In this document: in pieces, positions 55,584 to 64,000 of the stretch | Layout of the letters: each line of letters opens with the position of its first letter | How positions within the stretch are numbered: the stretch's first letter is position 1 | From: Zhengitettix transpicula | Taxonomy: Eukaryota; Arthropoda; Insecta; Orthoptera; Tetrigidae | Direction: 5' to 3' | Assembly: GCA_037074705.1 (NCBI GenBank) | Contig: CM073596.1 | Span: 15,785,001-15,849,000 of the forward strand | Length of the DNA: 64,000 nt | Notes under the pieces: model-generated | The model's input: the letters and a program-made list of their open reading frames with translations, nothing else | The model's database searches: none | Told to the model about the DNA's origin: nothing | Translations under genes and position numbers: made by a program

Positions 55584-58500
55584 GTATGGCCGTCTTCGGG
55601 GTCCTGTCCGCAAAGCTTCGCTCTTCTTAACACCTCGCTTTCCTCTCGGAAAAAAGAAACATTCCTTTCAGCCTCATCACTAAATAACGCAAAAAAAATA
55701 ATCTATCAGGCACCTGCGTTTGAACATCTCCAATTACAGTGAACATTTCAACGTAAATATTATTCTTCCGCGTTTCCATTCGTAAAAATGATACTTTAAA
55801 TTAATTCCTGGAAAATTGTGAATTGGAAAAATGACGACTAAAATATAAATATCAGAATCGTTGAACCGAGAAATATTTTAATATTTATTCTCCAGTTTTC
55901 GTGCTTTGTTCTTACTTGCCTTAACATTTCGCAACATTTTCAATTTTTTTCCCCCGTTTCTTACTCACATTCCCTTCACTCTTTTATTTTTATTCTAAAG
56001 TCATTAAATTTTAAAACATAGAACGCAATCGGCCTGATGGAATTTTTTTTTAGTTAATTCTGTTCTTTTATTCGAGCATCCTTTTTCTGTTTCATATTCA
56101 CTATCATTCGTTACTGTGCAAGTTTTTTTTCCTTTACTAATTATTAACTCCTTCGTCACTCATACAGGCTGGTGAAATGAAATTAAAAATTATAAAACGT
56201 CTGAAGCTCTATCGACACAGACTTTAAACACTAAATCACCCGACATCAAACCGATTTGTTAGAGAGCGTTTGGAGGTATTATTATGACATCTTCAGATGA
56301 TATAATGATAATAGACTCACAATTGCATTGTCGTGGATAGCAGTCAAATTCAAATGAATGACCACGACTATTTTTAGTCTCTCAGAATTCGAATTTGATT
56401 CACGAAGTGCTACTACTATTTTTCAATAATTTCAAAAGTACTCAAAAGCATTAAAATTATTTCAGAATTGTGTTTCCTTCAGCCCATTGAGCGTTTGCTT
56501 TCGAAAATAAAATAATAACATATTTATGTCATTAACCTCTCATTACTAAAAATATTCCAACTGTAACAAATCAGCTTAAATTTAGCATAAATATTAATTA
56601 CGTGCTAAACTATGTATTTCTTTCACGTTGGTAACTGTAAATATATATTTTTTGATCTTATGGTTTTTCTGTCGCTTTATCTATTTTATGCTTAATGTTT
56701 CCGTTTCAATCAAGCTTTTCTAATATATTTTTCTGTGCCTTCTTGTAAATAATCTTTCATGAATGTATTGAATTTTTCTGATTGAAGTGAATAATTTAAA
56801 TTTGGAATTAAACCATATTAGTAATTTACTTAAGAAATAACAGTAACGGACGCCAGTGTTTATTTCCAAATTATGTAAAGAACTTTGAAACATGACTTGA
56901 ATGTGTCCCAACCTTCAGGTGCTGAAGGTATATTCGAAATATCAATGAGTTACGAAAGCGAAAGGTTCATCATAGGGGTGTAACTTTCTATATTGCGGCA
57001 AAGCGTTCCTCTGTTGATGGGTGGAAAGCGAGCACCCACACTACGAAACACAATCGAGTATCGTGGCATAATTATATTTCAGGTGTACAAGAGAAATAGA
57101 CACACACACACACACTCAAACTAGAGAAAAAATATATAATGTTCCCAAATTCAGCTCGAGTTATTTTGAATCATTCTTGCAAATACACGTACAACATAGA
57201 TTATTTTTTTTAAAAAAATAGGAATTACAAACAATAAGGATCTATTTAGTCTTATTTATTATTTCAACCTTTAATAGTTAGGGAATTTTTATTGTGAAGT
57301 ACTTTAAAATAATATTTTATTAATGTGTTTGTGTTAAAACCAAATCTATAGTTTTAAATTTTTCTCTGATATTAAAAATACGGTGCGAAATAATCTTTGG
57401 AACAAATATGGAATGGTCATAGAATTTATTAAGCTTTCTAATAATATCCGATTGAATTCATTATTTTGTCTTTGTACGATTATATGGAAGTTATTCGGAA
57501 ACTTGAATATACAACCTAAATCGTAAATTTTAAAGGGCGGTTTATAGTCACTAACTAAGTGAAAGAAACAGGAAGATGAGTGTTATTAAATTTATTTAAA
57601 CTAAACGTATGTCCGCCGGAAAGAGTGCTCAATTGACCTTTCATTATGACGGGTTTTTAAATTGATGACGTATGCGATGTAAATTAATTTTGTCACTCTT
57701 ATTTTACGTAATATTCATTACGTTAATTTCCTGCTTACATTGCCCTATTCTTCCAATTACAGGGTCGAATCCCTGTTTTCTGACAGCGCGACTGTAACGA
57801 TAAATTGATTTCATCAGTTAAATCATCCAAATTATTCTTGACGGTCTATTACGACGTGGTATCAGAAGTGAAATGAGCCAGAGGGTGGAATCTGATTGAA
57901 TAGTTGTAAGCCGGTGACCCAATAAGTGGAAGTTATGGAGGCACCCGCATATTTCGAGAAAGCTCACGCTCACCGCGGATGTCGCTCTCTGCTTTCACTG
58001 TCGTCTGCGTCAATTATTGTGTTTGGCGAAGTGGTGGAGCAAGAATACCCGCATTCGTTTGCGGATAGTGCATCTTTCCCAATTGTCTCTACCCCCGGCC
58101 GTGATTCGAAATCAAATAATTTTGCCGTGAAAACCCCCCTTTCTAGGATTTCCTATGTAAGCTTTCTCTCACCCAAATTGCCCTGAAATACGTTCTGTCA
58201 TTTCCACTATCTGGCACGAGGGGCAGCAAGGCCTGACCAATACAGCCTGACTCAAGATTCCTTCCAGAAGATTGTTACAATTTAATTATAACTGACTGTT
58301 ATTTGACTGAACAAAATATTAAATAATAATAATAAAAAAAATATAATTTTACTACATAAATAATTTATTTTCAAATATTTCGGTATCTAAAAATTTGTGA
58401 TTTACGAGATGAACTATGTAAGTATATTATTAACTTTTTTTATCAAAAATATATTGGTTACCATTGATTGCTCGAAAGGTCGCCAATAGTAATATTATAT

Positions 58501-60706
58501 TTACGTAAAAATAAAATTCGTGGCAACTCAGAAAGATCATTACATTTTAAGACTACTTAAACCATTCTTTCAAAAACAATTAAAAAAAAGTAAATACTAT
58601 AAATTTAAAATTTTAATCTGCAATTTTTTAATTTTCTTCTTTTTTTGTGAATTTTTCAATTTACTTACAACATATAAAATAACTCATTACATTAGCAAGT
58701 TCATGAACAAGCATCGCCATGCGAAATTATATATTTTGCAATATATATAATTTAGTTAATAATATAACGTGAGGAAGTATCATTGCTGTCAGAGAAAATA
58801 AAAACATTTACGTATATTCTAGAAGAATAGGGCAACGTCTGAGAATAAAGTAGAGAGTAGGAAAATACGGAAAAAAATATAAGTGAATGTAAACAATAGT
58901 AAAGGACCCCTTATAAAAATTAAATAATTTTGTAAATATGTCTAAATATAGAAGGAAAAAGTTACCGTAGGCTAGAAAGACATTTAAAACAAGTAATTTT
59001 TAATTAATATGTAAAAATAGACTAATTATACTATTTACATTTCTTATATTGTCCGTTTCTACTCCCGTCCTTTGCTAATTTTTTTATTGGATCGTGATAT
59101 AAAGCTTTTTCGGTTCAAACGTAACATTTTAGGTGATCTGTAGCTTCACCTTCTTCATCTTCCTTTTGGCTAAATCTGCGCCGTACGGAAGCGTGGTCCA
59201 GTTCTCAGAGGCTTGGGAGTGAGAAGACCCTGCCAGAGTAATCTAAGTGTTTCGTGGGAAGAGCCGGGCTAATTAAGGGCCATGTCCTGTTCTTGACCAA
59301 TGGGGCTATAGGCGTCGAGAATTCAGTTATATTAACAATGATTTGTCCGGACTCAGAATTGCATACCGTCAGGAGGATTGTACGTTTATGCAAACAACCG
59401 CAAGATAGCAGGACGTTGTGGTTTCTCAGGTTCGAGGCGCTACGTCGTTCTTAACTTGTGGTCGCGGTTATGTAGCTTCATTTTTTTTACAAGCGCAAAA
59501 AAAAAATTGGAATCTACGAGTGAAGCTGACAAAATAATACAATAATACTGTCACGCGTTTAATATTAAATTCTAAAACAAATTTCTGTAAAAATAAAATA
59601 TGAACATATAATATACAACGTAGAAATCATTACACACATACAAGGTGAAGTATTAACGATTAACACCAGATCGGTTAATTTAATCGGAAAGGCGTAGAAT
59701 GACTAAAATTGCCGCTTCTCCGATGCACTATAAAACGATAATTTATTTTAATTTTTTTTTCTAAAATCAAATGACGGAAACGATGAGGCCTTCCATAATG
59801 CATAGTGTATGGGAAACTACGCTGGATTGAATGATGATATATTTTTTTTACATTCGAATTTCTTCTTAGATTAATCTTCTTTGAACACGAATCTTATATT
59901 AGCTAGAGATTTATTTTTTCGGAGGTCAATTTCGTTGCGGGGAGGCCACTCTGGAGATACGGCAATATTTCACAGGTTTTCCAGGTCAAGCATCGTGTCG
60001 TTGCGTAAGCGGATGTTCCCTGTCCCACCTTCTTGGCCTCATGGCCGAGGCTAATCTAGAATACCGCGTTCTAGACAACTATCTGGGACTCTCATCCCGC
60101 ATCTCGCGCTCTCCCGACTTCTTATACCAGCTACAGGACGACGTTAATAACTTATATCAGATTATTTATCTGTTCCAAATACCAGAAACAATGTTATCCA
60201 GATGTATTGACCTGAGGACGCGTTCCCGACCTAGATTCAATATGCAATAAAATATGTTATCAACGGTTCTTCTTCAACATAATTAAATAGATTCTCATTT
60301 CTTCATCTCTTGCATGGTTACCTTTCGACAACATTAGTATATAATGTGAATTTATAAAGTTATATGCTAATACCGAAGAACAACCTATTTTTACTTAATT
60401 AATAATAAGTGAATTTATATTAGTTATTGGTATAAAAAGTAAATCACAACGTGTATGAGTAGATAATTTTTTCATTTATTTATTATTTCTGTAATTTTCT
60501 TTAGTCATTTCCTGAGTTTCGGTAATAAAAAGTTCGTCTTTTTGCAGATTGAATACGGCTTTATTCACACTGAACCAATTATTAATATTTTCGAATTAAT
60601 TTTACTAAGTTCCGGAATTCACTTTCCAGTGTACCATTATTAATAAATTTTCTTGCGCAACATCGCAAATCGTTTTAATAATTTTTAATCAAATTTTGTC
60701 GGAACA
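55584..60706. other. Probable intron or intergenic DNA, no exon identified
   Basis: A+T-rich with G+C-richer patches near 57900-58190, 59160-59450 and 59940-60110. The frames there (86 codons at 57926-58186, 69 codons at 60041-60250) lack clear splice sites and known domains. A (CA)n run lies near 57100. B-box-like GGGTCGAATCC near 57761 has no matching A box. Confidence 0.4.
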
Positions 60707-60736
60707 CAACGTTTTCGGGACTATTGTCAACGTCTG
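60707..60736 (-). ncRNA. Hammerhead-like motif, degenerate
   Basis: The minus strand reads CCAGACGTTGACAATAGTCC then CGAAAACGTTGT. The stem GAC/GTC closed by AATA and the GAAAACG box remain; the first box (AGACGTT) is lost. Confidence 0.3.
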
Positions 60737-61986
60737 GTAGATTACCTGTGATGACGTGTTCTGACAGCAATTTGACCCCGGGTGATAACCCGAGAATCAG
60801 CCATTAAATCGATCGGTTGGCCGGGAAAGTCTACGTTCATTAGTTGTCAAACTGCTGCTGATTCTTACACTACGATCATTTCCTTACAAAGTTTTTACTA
60901 TTATTTTTTCCGCAAGTAAAACGTTCGAAATCAGTCCTCGGAGTTATATGATTATTTAATTATCTCATAAGTAGATGCATTTGATTAGTTTGGGATAATA
61001 TCGAACCTTCAAATATTAAAAACATAGATTATAAACAACCAAAGTTTTGTTTACTATACGAGCAGCATGTTTTATAACGCGGTGCCCCTGACACATCTGC
61101 AACCAGCGTGTCAAATTCTATGCCCTTAACGCAAATATTAAGTCTTCAGTAACTTCCTACAAGTGCCTATAGTCGAAGAGACATTAGTTAAAAATTAATT
61201 CCTGTTGAACGAGTATTGTTTTGTACGCACCATCAAATTTAATTCAAGACAGTTCCGTTAAACGACTATTTTTTTTTAATTAAAATAGACGAGAAAACAG
61301 AAATTTACGAAATATTCGGAAGACATTTTCGAGTTGCTACTTGAATGTTAGGTCAGAAACTCAGCTAATACTTAAATTAGGGAATGACGTCATCATGACA
61401 ATCGATGTGAAATTGTGATAATGAACTACCGGAAACAGTTAGTACATGAAATTCCAATTACAACTGAAGGTTGTTTCTCATTTCATGAGCCGAGATACGT
61501 TCGTGCCTTCAAGCAACAACTTACATGTTCGTATAACCGGTTGGCAAAAAGAAAATTCTGGAATTGCATGTACTTATACTATCGTAGACAGTAGTTAGCT
61601 CACTTCGTCAATAAATGCCGTAATACGTCGAGCAGATGTGAATTTCCCTGTGTCGCCTTCAGTAATGGAACACTATTTACGTTTATTACTGTCGACACAT
61701 TAGTCGCATTAAGGTTGCGAGGCTTTAACGGCACGCAAGCGAGACACGATCTCAGAAACCTAACGGCCATATTATGCGCTCTTAAATCAAAAGCGTTTAT
61801 TATGTTTGTTCCAAAAAAAAAGGATGGTTAGACGATAACATTGACAGGAAAGTAAAAGCAGTTGCAAGAACCTCCAGCACAGAAACTTGTAGAAACACAA
61901 AATTTGGTTAGAACCAAAAGGATTTTTTTTTCAAAAGACTTAAATATGCATTACTACCAAATCTATTTTAACTAATATATATATAT
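60737..61986. other. AT-rich stretch, no gene recognised
   Basis: Chance frames only. Ends in a short (TA)n run (61974-61986) at the border of the next LTR-like element. Confidence 0.45.
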
Positions 61987-63015
61987 TGTATTAACCAATT
62001 AAGAAGGACATAAATTTTGTTCTTATTTCATCAGATTTGTTTAGCAACTCAGACTGAGGATTCTTGAGTGGTTTGTATATAAAAAAATATGATAATAAAA
62101 TGATGGATAAGTGGCTCTTAGAGAAGGGGAGGACTATAATTGGACGTTTAGCGGCTCTTAGAGCAAATGGTTTTGACAAACATCGGGACGGAACCCTAAA
62201 GACATAATGACAGAAGTTTTGTGGACATCTAATTATATTAAAAGGAAATGTTTATTTTAATTGTATTGAGTGGCTCTCGGAGCGTGAGAAAGCCAACAGT
62301 TGGTGTTTGTTTGGCCAACGTGGAAACTCAAAAACTGTGAAAAAAAGGGAATATTCTGGAGAGGGGGAAGCAAAAGAATTGGACTGGAGACCTCAAAGGA
62401 GATGGAAGTGGATTCAGGTGCCAGAATCTGAACGAGAAAGACATAGGAGTTGAAATGTAGACCGCAAAGGAGGAGAACGTAGAGGCGGTGATAAATATTC
62501 GGTCAAATTGAATGGTGGCCGTGCCTAAAAATAAAATAAATATTTTAGTCCATGCAAGCTGTCAGGACTCGGGATATCAAAAAAGGATAAAGTGAACGTG
62601 TATGTGGAGCGTGTGTAAAAGTCTGTGCACAGAAGGGCATTGTAGATTAAAGTGCATTCCTGAAAAAGCCAAATAAAATTGTAAGTAGACATTCAGTAAT
62701 AAATTCTGTAAATTGTTAAGTAAGGGTAATCAGTCAGATTTCGTTTTCATTTTATTTAATTGCATTGTTTAAATTGTAAATTTTAGTTTTTCGTTTCCTT
62801 ATCAACCCAGTAAAGGCCCTGGGGTACAGAGTCTGATTTATAAATTGTAACTGGATTATTAGTGTAATTTAATTGTTGAGGTAAAAGGATATAAAAATAT
62901 ACAGAGATTTTCTTGAGTGTATTCTAGATTAATAAAATTGTTTTGTTTATAAAATTTAATAACTTGTTTAATCTAAATCCCTATAACAATAATTATCAAC
63001 AAGAGGGGTATTACA
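61987..63015 (+). mobile_element. TA-associated LTR-like element, copy 7 (full length, plus strand)
   Basis: TGTATTAACCAATTAAG at 61987 matches the minus-strand starts of copies 3 and 5, and GGGGTATTACA ends at 63015; (TA)n touches both ends. The landmark TATCAACCCAGT (near 62802) followed by GGCCCTGGGG corresponds to the CTGGGTTTGATA landmark of copies 3 and 5. Purine-rich interior (62100-62540) with repeated GGCTCTTAGAG and GGCTCTCGGAG. I do not see a clear PBS-like segment before the 3' end, unlike its relatives. No coding. Confidence 0.6.
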
Positions 63016-63744
63016 ATATATATATATTTCTGCTGAAGGGCAATTTGACCATAAAATTTCATCCCGTTTATTCAGATAATAGTTAAATACTAGTATTGGA
63101 GTGTGAAAATCTCTATTATAGTTATGTACGTGCACCCTTAAAATGACGATTAATTCTCTGAAAATTGACAAAATATTTATCTTAACTTTGGAAATTAAAA
63201 TGTTATTTTTTCAATGAATGTTTCGAATCCAGAAAAATGCTTCACAGCCTAATTTAATTTTTCCAAACGAGTGACAGAACCTTTTCCACAAGTTACTGTT
63301 AATTTGAGAGTTGTTTACACGCAATCAACAAATAAAATTAATAATATAATATTAATGGCCAAATAAGTCCAAATAAAATGTGTAATAAATATCTTCCAAA
63401 AATTTACAAAATAAAAATCTTTACAATATGTGTGAGATTATGTCTGCATAATTTTTATATTGTATAACACTAAAAGTTGTAAAGTCACCGAGGTATTGTT
63501 AAGTGACATTACGAGAAGATTGCTACATTACGCACCAAAACAATTTTGAGACGGTATTCGGATTCCGCTCTACCGTTTTCTTAACCCATATCCGGTAGAA
63601 AACATAGGAACTGATTGAAATATGTAGCAATAAAGCACTAATTGTATAATTGAAAGTAAAGTAGAAATTGTACATAAAATGACTATGAACATGATTCTAG
63701 CTTGTCTGCATTAAATTGATGTAAAATCCATAGTAAAATAAAGG
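63016..63744. other. AT-rich stretch, no gene seen
   Basis: Starts with a short (TA)n run. No coding, RNA gene or known repeat. Confidence 0.5.
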
Positions 63745-63945
63745 TTTTTTTATATGGATTTATTATTTACAGCCACATCAACAGCTCAGTTTATTAGCGA
63801 CTAATTAAGGAACAAATTTTGCAATGTCGGAGGACTGATTTGACGAGAGTTTCTCTCACGCTCACAAAATCCCTCGCCGCGATTCGAATCCGGCACCTCT
63901 GTGATGCGAGGCGGTCACGCTGACCCCTACGCCACAGGGGGTCGG
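63745..63945 (-). repeat. tRNA-derived SINE
   Basis: On the minus strand the head reads CCCCCTGTGGCGTAGGGGTC with an A-box-like TGGCGTAGGGGTCA (complement at 63921-63934) and a near-perfect B box GGATTCGAATC (63881-63891). An anticodon-arm-like CCTC...GAGG hairpin lies between them. The body continues to GCTGTTGATGTGGCTGTAAA and an AT-rich tail near 63745. The pairing of the tRNA arms is imperfect and a non-tRNA body follows, so it is a SINE rather than a functional tRNA gene. Confidence 0.75.
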
Positions 63946-64000
63946 CAAAATAAAGTTGTAACGATGTGGGTTGTTTTAAATTTTGCTTTGAGAGGTTGCG

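Noticed and set aside
57755..57785. B-box-like GGGTCGAATCC as a tRNA or SINE
   Set aside because: No A box or tRNA fold upstream at the right distance.
63867..63945. Functional tRNA gene
   Set aside because: A and B boxes are present but the acceptor and T stems pair poorly and a SINE body follows directly.
1..64000. CRISPR array or bacterial operon structure
   Set aside because: The tandem repeats lack repeat-spacer design, and the window has eukaryotic repeat and splice signals with no operon-like gene runs.

Overview
The window looks like a gene-poor, A+T-rich stretch of a eukaryotic nuclear genome, most likely an insect. The basis is Jockey-clade non-LTR retrotransposon remnants, a tRNA-derived SINE, Penelope/retrozyme-type hammerhead motifs, LTR-like elements with a tRNA-Lys primer-binding-site-like sequence, many (TA)n arrays and GT-AG splice signals. 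The large repeat load and repeat style suggest a big-genome insect (stick insect or cockroach type), but species and order cannot be fixed from sequence alone. No complete protein-coding gene is visible; nearly all open frames are short, chance or transposon-derived.

Layout. 1-12.2 kb: a nest of about 1-kb LTR-like elements (1-389, 2869-3680, 3726-4821, 6810-7861, 11127-12228). Several sit inside (TA)n arrays, with a junction-derived TGTAGCC/(TA)n minisatellite at 6362-6809, a repeat called RPT-A here (831-1687) and a decayed Jockey element (8.8-10.5 kb). 12.2-24 kb: AT-rich DNA with a 560-bp tandem duplication (15.4-16.5 kb), a short bacterial-looking coding remnant (16.77-17.27 kb), two TATA-plus-initiator islands with splice donors (18.1 and 20.75 kb), a 34-bp-arm hairpin (21.85 kb) and a tandem array of about 113 bp period (23.0-23.8 kb). 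24-36 kb: a Jockey copy split by a 0.77-kb insertion, more RPT-A copies, and a miniature LTR-like element with the best-preserved PBS-like sequence (33.9 kb). 36-52 kb: a recursive-splice-like site (37.79 kb), hammerhead remnants, two copies of another dispersed repeat (43.2-45.1 kb), a third Jockey copy (48.6-49.5 kb) and a 157-bp tandem array (51.6-52.4 kb). 53-64 kb: the best host-gene signal, a possible 5' exon with two in-frame donors (53.2 kb) and a splice-bounded exon encoding a 20-residue signal-peptide-like N-terminus (55511-55583); then a probable intron with another 1-kb element (61987-63015) and a tRNA-type SINE at the right edge.

How it fits together. The host sequence seems to be introns or intergenic DNA around one or more plus-strand genes whose main exons lie outside the window. 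The most unusual material is the LTR-like family: TGTA...TACA termini, repeated insertion into or next to (TA)n, and tandem duplication of the LTR-end/PBS-like junction. Second is the scatter of hammerhead-like motifs.
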